Shown piece after piece: positions 51,301 to 62,300 of a stretch of 64,000 nucleotides of DNA; the stretch's first letter is position 1; every line of letters begins with the position of its first letter. The stretch comes from Azadirachta indica (lineage: Eukaryota > Streptophyta > Magnoliopsida > Sapindales > Meliaceae), in contig CM040446.1 of NCBI GenBank assembly GCA_022749755.1, positions 17,112,080 through 17,176,079 on the forward strand, given 5' to 3'. Position numbers and translations under genes: made by a program. Below the pieces are notes generated by a model, which was not told the DNA's origin, did not search any database, and saw only the letters and a program-made list of their open reading frames with translations.

Positions 51301-53258
51301 CGTAGTTATTCTTACTTCTATGGTTCCTACTCTACTTATTTGTGCTTCTGTGGTTCCTACAGAAAAACCCATCCAATTGTGCATACATAAAAAAGACTAT
51401 CAATAGTTTGATCAAAAAAGTAAATTTTTTTCAAATCCATCCTTTACCCAAGTGACAACCATCAATTAGCATTCTCTTCTATCAACTAATATTTAAGGCT
51501 TCATCTCCTTATTGTAGTTCAAAAAAATAAAAGGAGGACTACTGCTAGATATTCTCTTACTCAGTTTGTTTTCTTTGATACTTTTTCATCTGTCTTTTAA
51601 TCTTTCACGTTGCTTCTATCTACTATATCTTTGCCTAGGACATCTTATGAGGTTTTTGCTCACTCTGGTTAGTGCAAAACTATAGAAGAGAAGATGAAAA
51701 CTCTTTGTGATCATGGCACTTGGGAACAACAAATCTTCCATATAGGTTGCAAGTGACTATTTGTCATTAAGTATCACCCAGATGGTGCGATAGAGAGATT
51801 AAAAACTCATCTGGTAATCAAAGGTTTTACTCAAGACTTATCAAGTGGATTGTTTGAGACATTCGCCAGTTGCAAAACTTAGTTTTGTTAAAGTTCTTAT
51901 ATTTTTAGTTGTTTTTCATGATTAGTTTCTTTTTCAACTTGACATTAAAAATGTCTTTGTATATGGAGATTTGTAGGAAAAGGTTTATATAGTGCAACCT
52001 CCAAGGTTTTTTGCTTAGGGAAGTCTAGCTCAGTAAATCATGAAAAAAGCTATTTATGGTTTTAAGCCATCTCCATGGATATGGTTTAAAAAACATAGTG
52101 GTGTATTAATATCTCTCAATTTCAAAAGATGTCAATCTAATCATTTGATCTTTGTTTCTGGTAGTGTTTTGCATGGCATTGAGGTAGTGAAGAATCAATC
52201 TACTAAAAAGATATTTCCAAACTAAAGACTTGGGTCAACTTATGTATTTCCTAGGCACTGAAGTAGTTAAAGGGAAAAGAAAAGTCTTATGTTGTCTTAG
52301 AGGAATTATGTCCAAGATTTGTTGTCAGAAATGGAGATGGTAGGATCTAAATCAGCTGATATTCCCATGGACCCAAATATGAAGCTTGATGCTGAAGTCA
52401 GTCCCAAGTTTGAGGATAAAAAGAGGTATATATGCCTTTTGCAAAAAATGATTTATTTGACAATAACAAGACATGATATCACTTTTGCAATTTGTGCTAG
52501 TAGTCAATACATGGAAGACCCAAAGATGATTCACTGGGAAGTACTGTCTAAAATTGTTAGGTACCTCAAGTTGACTATTGGAATGAGAATCTTTACAAAA
52601 AAAAGGTAGCACGCTGGATATTGTAACTTGTCAGCTTTGTTTGATGCAGATTGAGCAGGATATAAAATGACAGATGGGCTACAAGTTCTTGGTGGTAACC
52701 TAGTGACTTGGGAGAGTAAGAAGCAAAATGTTATAGCTAAGTTTAGTGCTGAAGTAGAATATCGAGTTATTGCTCATACAGCTTGTGAACTCATTTGAAT
52801 TAAAAATTCTTTGAAAGAGTTTGGGGTTAAGGTGAAAAGTCCTTCCATAATATATTGCGATAGTATTGTTGTTCACGGCAGCTTGTACTAAGAATATGAA
52901 AGTACGTAAATAAGATTACTTTGAACAAAAGTCGAATAATTACATATATTTTTAAGGTGTACATGATCCAAGGTCAGAAGTGGCTTTACATTTTATATTA
53001 ATTAAAAAAGCATCCAGGGGCATCAGATTTCAGTCAGAAAAGATAGCCAATGTATGCTTATACAAAGATTTTATTTTGAGGACTCCCTAGTTTTGAATAT
53101 TCCTTGTCATCTTGTGATCTTTAGTTAATGATAACTTTAGTTGTTTACTTATCATGTTTGAGATGATATTGATGTCCAATTCTATCTGCATTTTTTATTA
53201 AATGTAGGCTGACATAAAATCAAGAGACTATCTCCAAATGCATCATGCAGGATATTAG
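45388..53258 (+). CDS. Endonuclease V family protein
   Basis: Eight exons: 45388-45494, 45663-45933, 46031-46093, 46183-46222, 46464-46528, 46789-46905, 48050-48178, 53208-53258. All join in phase, giving 280 residues. The earlier in-frame ATG at 45259 would give 323, but 280 is closer to the family length. Endonuclease V cuts one base 3' of deoxyinosine in DNA, and eukaryotic enzymes also cut inosine-containing RNA. Visible motifs: YIGGVDVSF with D78, YTPGFLAFRE with E126, VDGNGLLHPRGFG with D152, GIGKN lysine and SVGHRISL, so the metal-binding acidic residues are intact. Intron 4 has a GC donor (G|GCAAGT at 46223) and the exon 4 acceptor is a CAGCAG tandem. The last intron is 5029 bp and full of retroelements. 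The last exon adds only 16 residues. Confidence 0.93.
48463..49592 (+). mobile_element. Non-autonomous Copia-type LTR element (TRIM-like) in endonuclease V intron
   Basis: A 1130 bp element flanked by a 5 bp duplication, ACTAT (48458-48462 and 49593-49597). The 5' LTR is 48463-48687 (TGTTAGAATT...), followed by primer site TGTTATCAGAGC. A polypurine tract TTTGAGAGGAAG precedes the 3' LTR 49383-49592, whose first bases have decayed from TG to TA. There is no gag or pol. The interior has diverged repeats of GGAAGGCACT-like words (about 49090-49290) and a rearranged leader in which a piece of the LTR (48533-48596) reappears at about 48765-48820. LTRs, leader and repeats match the element at 9028-10126, so these are one family. 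Confidence 0.85.
49598..53010 (+). mobile_element. Decayed Ty1/Copia element in endonuclease V intron
   Basis: Broken Copia polyprotein in the usual order, with many stops and shifts. A leader resembling the adjacent TRIM (GTTCACAAATTCTTAGTATG) is at about 49710. A possible gag zinc-knuckle remnant is at about 49795-49900. Protease/pre-integrase, WIIDYEDSSCMTG, is at about 50137. Reverse transcriptase pieces run from about 51690 (FTQDLSSGLFETFA; MKKAIYGFKPSPW at 52040), but the catalytic YVDD stretch is missing. RNase H pieces are at 52319-52900 (IPMDPNMKLD, ITRHDITFAI, VTWESKKQNVIA). No terminal LTR pair was found. It is on the same strand as the host gene. Confidence 0.75.
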
Positions 53259-53650
53259 AACAGTTCAGTTGTTGAATATGGTAATACCTTTTTTTTCCAT
53301 TGCTATGTTTTATTTTCCTCTTCCTTTATCTTAAAAGTTAATATCACATTGCCAAGGCATGTTTAAAATTGTTTTATTAATGAAGTCTGTGTACTGATAG
53401 CAGCAGGAGTTAATTATGCAAGTCAAGATACTAATGGGAGTTATAGACATCTATATGTTTTCCATAACAATAATTGTGAATTAAATTGCATAATCATACA
53501 ATTCAAGCAGTTCTTAATGATTTTTAAAATGGTGTTAAACTCTATGACATTAGAAATCAGAATGTCAATCATAATGTGAGGAAATGTAGAAATGATCCCA
53601 GTCAAGGTCTATGTAGTTTACGAAGCATTACTTTTCTAGTGCAGGAATAA

Positions 53651-53902
53651 TCCTATGTTGGGGCTCAAGCCTACGACTCGATGCTGTCTGAGCTTGAGCT
53701 TGGTCAGCCCACGCAAGTAAGGTTACCTTATTCTATGTATCAAAGTATTCTTGATGGGATCTTCTTAATTTGGCTTCAGGAGAAAAAAATTGAATATGCT
53801 ATTATGCATTCTTTATTAGCAACTCTTCTACCCCAAGAATATAAAAAGGAGCTAATTAGAATTGGCCACAAATATGGAACTTTCATGTTTAGACTGGCGT
53901 AG
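53651..53902 (+). other. Unassigned protein-like open frame downstream of endonuclease V
   Basis: An open frame of about 83 codons (ATG at 53681, 73 codons) with ordinary amino-acid composition rather than low complexity: MLSELELGQPTQVRLPYSMY..., ...KKIEYAIMHSLLATLLPQEY. A good acceptor-like sequence (CTTTTCTAGTGCAG) sits just before it, but a stop follows at 53648-53650 in this frame. It may be a fragment of another gene or an old exon. I do not recognise it. Confidence 0.3.
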
Positions 53903-54967
53903 GTTATATGACTGATTTGCTATATGCTTTTCGGTGAATGGTTGTGGGTTTGTTTGTATGCCGACATGGAAAGTCGAAGAGACTATAATTTTCTCTGATC
54001 AATAAATTAGGAAGTGTGTGGCCAAAAATTAAAAAGTATGTCACTGAAAATTGTGTTTCTTTGATCTAATGTGATGTAGAATATGAAATTTTTAGGAGGA
54101 TTTCTTAGAAAGGAATTTGATTCCTATAGGGGAAAGAGGGAGGAGGGGCAATTCTTTTTCTTGTGGGTGTTTTAAAATTTTTTTTATGATTTGCAATTTG
54201 CATTTTAAACAGAATTGGTTGTCAAATGCTTTTAAGGTGTACCCTAGACCCTCCTTTTTGGCAGCTGGTTTGTTCTAGTTCATGTTGTGATCTCTTTTTG
54301 GAAGCCTTGTAAACAATTGACAGAATATCTAATACAGTTGGCCAAGCACGGCCTCTAAACCCTTGGCAGGGTATGCGTGCCAGCATTCTGTTCCTTGAAA
54401 GCTTATGGAAGTTCAGCCTTGTAAGCAATTTAAAGAATGTCTAACACAGTTGGCTAAGCACACCCTCTAAGCCCTTGACGGGTTGTCTATCAGCATTCTT
54501 TTCCTTGAAAAATTATGGAAGTTCAGTAGGCTCATGCTCTTCAACTATCAAGCTCTACAATTCAGAAACCGAGAATCAACTGCAACACAACAAAAGGGAC
54601 CTAAATTTGCTGACTGGGTGAGATAGAAAACTAAAAAAGATATATCGATGCTACATTGGTTGAAAATGAGATAAAGAGTCATATTTGAAACCTTCCGTTA
54701 CCTATGCTTTTAGATTATCACTATAATTAGCCTATTGTGTCTCCACAATTTTAATAGAATTGTGAGGGTTGGTGAGCCAAATGCAATGATGCTAGGGGAG
54801 TGGATGTTGTAATTATTTTTTCATGACCTAAAGTGAATGTCTCCGAGTTCTGAACTTGAAATAATCAATTTATTTGCTTATTAGGCCTGTCTAAGTACAA
54901 AAGAGATAAAAAGGAGAAATAATTATACCAAAAAAAATTTGAACTCAACATACTGGAACCCTGATAA
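53903..54967. other. Convergent intergenic region
   Basis: Lies between the endonuclease V 3' side (plus) and the glucanase 3' end (minus). Apart from the 112 bp duplication at 54304-54526, no gene is seen. Confidence 0.5.
54304..54526. repeat. 112 bp tandem duplication
   Basis: Two units begin GCCTTGTAA (54304 and 54416) and end with TTATGGAAGTTCAG. They are about 80% alike by eye. The minus-strand frame 54222-54428 falls on this repeat and is not supported as a gene. Confidence 0.75.
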
Positions 54968-56574
54968 TTACAGAACAATAAACAGAAACATCAACACAAA
55001 AGCCCCCAGGCCCACAAGATGAATTGTTTGAGACACAACTCTAGTTTTCCCTGCCACATTTGCAGTAGTATCTGTTTTGATCATGATCCTGAATAGGCAA
55101 TCTCCAGTGGATGGATTTATGGTTGTAATAGCAGAGAGGTTTGGAAACCTGCAGGCGCTATCAAGCTGATTGTTTATCTGGTAGTAGCTGTTAAATGCAT
55201 AAGAAATATTCCCGCGACTATCCAAATTCCCACAGGAAGATCCGTACGCAAGACTTGTGCAGTCAGCATTTTCACAAGCGTAACTCACGCTAGGTGCAAC
55301 TTGAGGATCGTCAAGGCTAGCCGACGGTGACATTACACACCATTTCCGAGCAAGATAATCTACATCCTTAGCTGCTATCAAACCATTTCTTCCATTTAGG
55401 TTAAGCTGGTACTTAGGCTGTCCATCAAAGTAAAATAAACCCCAATGGCGCTCAAAATTCCCTGGTTGAATGCTCTTGGCATCTTCATCTATGAGGCTAA
55501 ACAAGTACGCATCAAAGGGGCCAGACCTCATTGGGGTTCCCTTTCCAGCATTGACGCGAGCCATAAACCCTTGGTTGAATAGCTGTGCAGACTTAATGTT
55601 TGCGTTCTTGTCTCCATCAGTAGGCCATCCCATCTCTCCAACAATTATTGACAAGTTACCATATCCATTCTTCTGTAACGCCCATACCAGTGTATCATAG
55701 TTTGCATCAAACACATTTTCGTAGACTCTTCCATTGTCATTTATGGGAGATGAAGCGTTGTCAAAGAAGGCAAAATCAATTGGGAAATTGGGATCATTGT
55801 ACAGGCTTATGAAAGGGTAGATGTTTACAGTAAATGGGCCTCCATTGTCACTTAAAAACTTGACAATCTGCAACATGAGATCATGAATATCTGTCCGAAA
55901 ATCACCTTCGGAAGGAAGATTCGATGCACTTTGGTAAACATCAGCATTGAGGGGGACAGTGACTTTCACTTTAGTACTTAAACCAGCTTTTATGAGAGCT
56001 GACTGAATATTTTGAAGAGCAGGAAGAGTTGTTCCTAGGAAAGTTCCATTGAAGGTTGATAGAAAAGGTTCATTTCCAACTGCAACATACCTAGAGAAGA
56101 ACTGACCAATTGGTCAAATTTGAAGGAACGGCTAATCGAACAACAAATAAATTTAATTCCAGATCATGAATTACAGGTGGAAGTAAACAAAAAAGCTGGA
56201 GCAAGAGTTTACCTGATGTCCACGCCATTGGAGGAGACATGAGAAGAGACGTTTTTAGCAACCCAATTTTCAGCAGCTTGGACACTGTTGGCAAGACTAG
56301 CCAGCATATCATTTGGAATACCAACCATAACTTGAATCCCAGAATTAGCAAGTGCATTCAAAATCTTGGAATCAGCATCAAATAGCTTAACCTTGTCAAA
56401 TCCATTATCTTTTAGCATCCTCACGACCGTCGACGGCGGCAGAGGATGTGTTGCCCGTGTTCCCCAATTTACTCCAATTCCACTCACGGCATCCATTAAC
56501 ACAACACAAGACAATAAGAAGCTAACAAGAATCCTTCTGCCGCACACTTGGTTGAAAAACCCCATGCTTCTCAT
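54968..56574 (-). CDS. Glucan endo-1,3-beta-glucosidase (GH17 with X8/CBM43, GPI-anchored)
   Basis: Two exons, 56574-56213 and 56090-54968 (phase-2 junction), give 494 residues. A signal peptide is at about 10-32 ([18 protein letters not shown]), and the mature protein begins GIGVNWGT. The GH17 barrel follows, with the acid/base in VGNEPF (E128) and the nucleophile in VGEMGWP (E273). An X8 carbohydrate-binding domain spans about 370-453 (starts KWCVMSP, six cysteines). A hydrophobic C-terminal tail (about 477-494) is typical of a GPI anchor signal. The enzyme acts on 1,3-beta-glucan (callose) at the plasma membrane or wall. ATG 56574 is the first ATG in frame; ATG 56565 has the better context and removes three residues. 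Domain layout and synteny match the At4g31140 type. Confidence 0.94.
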
Positions 56575-57190
56575 AGCAATTTTGAAGATCAAAGACTTAC
56601 AAATTTTATGGTAGATGAAATAATAAAGAATTTTCAAGACATGGAATAAAACGAAGTTCGGTTAATTTTCTCAGTAACTGACTTATAGAGAATCAACAAC
56701 AGATAAAGAGAAACAGAGTAGGAGGACTACAATAGTAAAAGTAAGATGTAAAACACTTTAAGAAATCAAAATATGGAATCAGAATACTTACTAAAAATTT
56801 ATGAAAGTTGATTGGTAAATGTAAATGCTTTAAGCAGAGTCTGAGAAGAAGCTTGATACAGATGGCAGAACAGCCGCTGGAAAAATTGATTCCAGCTTTT
56901 TGCGGTGATGAATGATGATTGAGAATATATACCAAACTTCTAAAAGAGGGAGAAGTTAAGGTGAACTAATAAAGGCATGCATCATCATAATCATCTTCCT
57001 TTTTTCGTTTTTGATGAAGAATTTATTACTAGTAACCAAATATACCCGTTTCAGACATGGAATCCATTTTTCTTAATGGATTTTAGGTTGGAATTAATTA
57101 TACACTTACGTAATGAAACAAAGACAGACGCAGACTGGAGAATATATTTTGTTATGTCTTGGAGTGGTTTCTATTGGCACGTCGGAAGAG
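56575..57190 (-). other. 5' flank of the glucanase gene
   Basis: Must contain the promoter and leader of the minus-strand glucanase. The plus-strand frame at 56977-57237 runs into the transposon end and is not supported. Confidence 0.5.
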
Positions 57191-57200
57191 TATCGATTGG

Positions 57201-58599
57201 GGGAGAATTCCCGTTTCCCCATTGTTGTTTAACATAATACCCCTTTTCCTCCCTATTGTTTTCGAAATGTACAGATGTCCCCCCTGCGTTACATAACAGT
57301 GTGAAGCATAATAACATATGAATTCCTAAAATTTAGACTATTAAATTAATTAATTTAATAGTTTTTAAAATATTCATAAAAATTTTAATTTATTAAAAAT
57401 TACAATGATATCATTATATAACAGTAATTAGCTAAAAAATTATTTTCTAACTCCTAAATGAAAATGCATAGTAAAATAATAATATATATAATATTTTTTA
57501 AAATACATTAAAAATAAATTTATTTAATTTTTGAATTTCTTTTTAACATTAATATTTTAAATAATAAAATTGATCATTTAATTTTATTTGACATTTAGAT
57601 AAATTTGTTATATTTAAAAAATTAAAAATTTAGATAAATTTCTATTCTATGAATAATATATAATATTTTATTTAATATTTAATAGAACAAATATTTTTTA
57701 TATTGACTAATACATATAAAGAACAATACTTTGAAAAAAAATCATATCATTACTATTATAGATACAAATCTATTTATATAAATTAATATGATAATATTAT
57801 ATTATATTACTACACATTTTTATATTTTTTTAAAATTTTTTAGTCTTGAAACCAATGTTTTTAGTTTAAAATATTATTTTTTTTGAGTTATGGAACATAT
57901 TATTATTAGAAATTTTGAAAAAAATTAATGATATGTGAGTTCTTATAGTTTGTTCTGATAATTTTAAAAATACTCATAAAAGTTTTAAATTATTATAAAA
58001 TAACAATTATACCCTTATTTAATAATAGTTAGCTAAAAAAAATATCAAATGTATAATTTTTTTTTATTTATTTTCTAATACCTATGTAATATTAAATTAT
58101 TAATATATTGTAAACTTTAAAATTATATTATAATACAATAATATAAATATTGTATTATAACACATTTTCTTTATAGATTAATATTTTTTGTAATTTATTT
58201 TATAATACCTAATTAATATATTGAATTGTTAATTTGTTGTAAAATAAATAAAGTTATATTTTAGGTATAATATATTAATTAATATTTAGTTATCAATGTG
58301 TTTATGAAATAACATATATTATTAATTTTCTTTTTATTTTCACACAGGAGTTGAAAATAATTTTGTAGTTAATTGCTATTATATAAGGATATAATCATAA
58401 TTTTTTAATAAATTAAAATTTTTATGAATATTTTTTAAATTATTTGGACTAATTAAAGTAATAGTCTTAATACTAGGGACTCATATATTATTTTTTTAAT
58501 ACTGTTATGTAACGGAGGGGAGAATTGGGATATTTTCAATATACTGGGGGAGAAATGGGGTATTATATTAAACAATAGAGGGGAAACGGAAATTCTCCC
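57201..58599. mobile_element. Non-autonomous long-TIR element, Mutator-like
   Basis: The 1399 bp element has terminal inverted repeats that begin GGGAGAATT[C/T]CCGTTTCCCC at both ends and stay alignable for over 200 bp (shared GTTACATAACAGT, ATTCATAAAAATTTTAATTT). The flanks carry TAT[C/T]GATTGG (57191-57200 and 58600-58609), fitting the 9 bp target duplication of Mutator-type elements with one C-to-T change. An internal segment (about 57950-58040) repeats part of the left arm. No transposase frame is present. Confidence 0.8.
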
Positions 58600-58609
58600 T
58601 ATTGATTGG

Positions 58610-59390
58610 CCTTTGGAACCAAATTTCGGACCAAATAAATATTATATTTTCAAGGATGAGGAGGAAGGCGAAGAAGTAAGTCTCCTGAACTTTATTGGGG
58701 GTTTTCTAGTATTTTCACAGTACAGCACACTTCAGTTTGGTCGGGGACCCTTTTGGTGCCCGTCCACTAACTCAAATCTACGTGTTTATTTTTATCTCAA
58801 TCCCTTTTTGAAATAGAAAAAGAAAAAGGAAATCTACAATGGACCATTCATTTGTACTTTTCTCAGATTGGGCCTCAGTTTATACTTCAGCGTACAGTTC
58901 GGGCCTTATGGGCTCATTCGAAAAAGAAGATCGGTTGTGCACCAAACCCATTTGAAATGGATTGTACAGCCAAGAATCCGTCTCCGCTAGAGCTGTCTTT
59001 GAGTCCAGCACCATACCAGACCACGCAAATTTACAATCCATTTTTTTTTTGGAAAAAATTATTATCATTATTACATGACTACTAGCAATTCTACCAAGAG
59101 CTTACAATGAAATCTTTCTCCAGATAATGCCTTTCTTACATAAATAATCTACTCCGCTACACCTACCCGTGATATAACCGGGCGGACTACCATGGTTTTA
59201 AACGATCTAATATATATATATGATTCCTACTTCAATTATCATTATTATATATTGGCCCATAGTAGTATTAAAAAACAGCTTTTATTACCTAAAAGCAACC
59301 TATCAGATAATCCATAAAATTAAGATCGTTTTTTTATTTTTTTTATCGTAAACTCATTACTTAATGAAAATAATAATTATATCTCATATT
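58610..59390. other. Intergenic DNA without recognised gene
   Basis: The frames at 58613-58816 and 58852-59085 have no recognisable motif, and the first lacks an ATG at its start. A short (TA)n lies near 59205. Nothing else is seen. Confidence 0.4.
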
Positions 59391-62300
59391 TGTTGAATGA
59401 TTAAAACAAGTTCATCCGAAAGCATTAGAAAATATTTTGTTTTATTCTCTTTATCATGTTAATGGATTGTAATAATGGAGTATAGTTTGGATTGTAATAA
59501 TAAGTGTAGTATGGGTTGTAGTAGGTAATAGAATTAATGAATTTGCTTTATTATCTTTCAAAGCCTATAAATAGGCAAGTGTAATATGCATTTCACAAGT
59601 AAGAAATACAAACATTTCTTTTTCACAGTATCAGAGCCAAACATCTGAAGAATTTTGAAGTCTTGGTTATTAGAAAACAAACTTTGATCTTTGAAACACA
59701 TCTTCAAATCTTATCAAAATTTAAAATACCCAAAATCATCTCCATCAAAATCTGAGCACTTTGCAATTTTTTTTTGTTTAAGAAGCCAGAAACGTTGCCT
59801 AGCGCCACCATACTCTGCCAGAAAATTTGTAACTTTCCAAACATTCTAAAGGCTGAAGACGACTGGGTGAAATTCATTCGGGTCCCCAGTTCTGTGATAT
59901 GCATATTACACTTGTGAACTTTATTAGTCTGTCTGAGCCAACGCACTCAAACCGACTCATTTATCAAATTCACATCAAGTTTATATTATGACTGAAGGAA
60001 TATCTGAAGGGAAAATTGCTTTGGTTATTATTCAATTTGAAAGTACATTCAATGCTGGTATTTTTCTCACTGAAACAAATTATGATATATGATCTCAAAT
60101 TATAGAAATGCATCTTGCTAAACGAGAAAAACTTTCCTATATTCGAGACAAAACACAGTCCAAGGAATCATCATAAGAATACGAGAAATGGTATGCTGAA
60201 AATCAAAGAGTGAAAAGATGGTTACTCATGTCTATGACTCTGGTGATTATGAAGCGCTATTTACGAATACCCACTTCAGTGCCCATTGTCATAAAAAGGG
60301 ATATACCAAAGATCAATGCTTCAAGATTGTAGGATATTTAGACTGATGGGATCATAATAGAAAGAAAATGTCCAAACAAGATTTATTGTAACAAGATAGC
60401 ATAAGCTCTATTCTGAACTTTAGGTCTTCCTTGGCCTTATGATATTTGGGATCTTTAAGACGATTGCTTATGATTTTTTTGTTGTGGCTACCTACTTTGC
60501 TGACTTTATTGCACTACTAACTGAGTATTCTTTTGATATGAACTAGTCATTTGATTCGGTCTCTGTATCAGATGTGGACATTGGTTTCGATAATGGTCAC
60601 GTTCTCTATATTCAAAACACACACTTAAAAGTACATGGGACCTCTGGTCATCTTGGGTGCTTTTTTGAATAGATCTGGTTGTTTGGTTTTATGTCTGCCT
60701 TAAACATGGACACATGTTTCGGTGATGATCTTGTTGCTCACACTCAAAACACACAATTTTTATCTTGCAAGAATCTTGGTTATCACGGATAAGAGATTGA
60801 CTCTTCATTTATCTCTTTTCTCCTCATTTAGGAAGCTTCTGGTCAGAACTTTTCTTTTTTGATTCCACGATTTGCTTGATCTCTTTTTCATCTTGCTTTA
60901 TCATTAAAGCTTGTTCAACTACTTTTGAATATTTTTAAAGATTTAACACTATAAGTTCATGTTGTAGTGATGACTTCAAACCTTTTACAAACTGTTTAGT
61001 TTTGTCTTTCTCCCTTGAAATCATTGAAGTAGTAAATCGGCTTAGTGCTTCAAACTTTACCTTATATTGTGCCACTGACATATTCCCCTGACTTAGATGA
61101 ATGAATTTATCTAACATGACATGACGAAATATGTCAGGAAAATATTTACCCGTGAAGGCTTCTTTGAAAACATCCCACGTCCATTCTTCTTCCTGCTTTG
61201 CAATCTTATCATACTGTAGTAGAATATATTTTTCTCTTATTTAATACTTGGGTTAGAATATTATTTGATTTTAGCAGAACTTATATCTTCCTTGAGTTTA
61301 AAAACTAAACCTTGAGAACATAAGTTATTAGTTAAAACGCCTGTTGGGGGTGGAATAAATTTAAATAGGATATGTCAAAATTGTGAAATTGATGTAAGTG
61401 GTTGTAAAGTTACATGTTGGTTAGTTGTGATGAAAATGGTGTATTATAATGTGATACTAGATATAGATTGGTTATCATCTTTCATGCCACTATAGATTGT
61501 CAAAGAAAAAGGGTAACTATTAATCTCCCTAATGATGAAAGGTTGCATATCTTTGACAATACAGGGAATAATTATCATTGTACCTATATTGGCTATAATG
61601 AACATAAAGATTATTTAGGATAGGTGGCGAATGTGATGAGTTATGATACTGGTGATTTAATAACTCTAACTGTTTTAGTAATTGATGGGTTTTAAGATGT
61701 ATTTGCTAATGATTTACTCAGATTACCTCGAAAGAGAGAAGTAGATTTTACTATTGAGACGTATCTTGATATCTCATCAATTTTATTAGCTCCTTATAAG
61801 ATGGAACTAGCTGAACTACAGGATTTAAAAATTCAGTTGCAGGAGTTACTAAATAAAGGGTTTATTCGACCTGGTACTTTTTCTTGGGAAGTACCGGTTT
61901 TATTTGCTAAAAAGAAGGCCGGGAGTTTGAGTTTGTGTGTGGACTACATATAATTGAATTGGGTGACAGTAAAAAACAAATATCCTTTATTCAGAATTGA
62001 TGACTTATTTGATCAGCTGTGTGGTTTTAAATACTTTTCAAAAATTGATTTACGATTTGGTTATCACCAGCTGAGAGTTAAAGATGAAGATATCCCAAAG
62101 ACGACTTTTCATGCTAGATAAAAACATTTTGAGTTTGTAGTGATGCTATTTAGTTTAACCAATACTTCTCCAGCATTTATAGATCTGATGCATAGAATTT
62201 TTAACCCCTACCTTAATCTGTTTGTAGTGGTGTTTGTCGACGATATTTTAATATATTCTGAGTTAGAGGAAGAGCATGAGCAACACTTGCGCTTTACTTT

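Noticed and set aside
54222..54428. 68-codon minus-strand frame
   Set aside because: It falls on the 112 bp tandem duplication and shows no conserved protein features.
56036..56094. Apparent one-base frameshift at the start of glucanase exon 2
   Set aside because: On re-checking against neighbouring reading frames, exon 2 starts at 56090 and reads through in frame from VAVGNEPF to the rest of the barrel. No lesion is supported.
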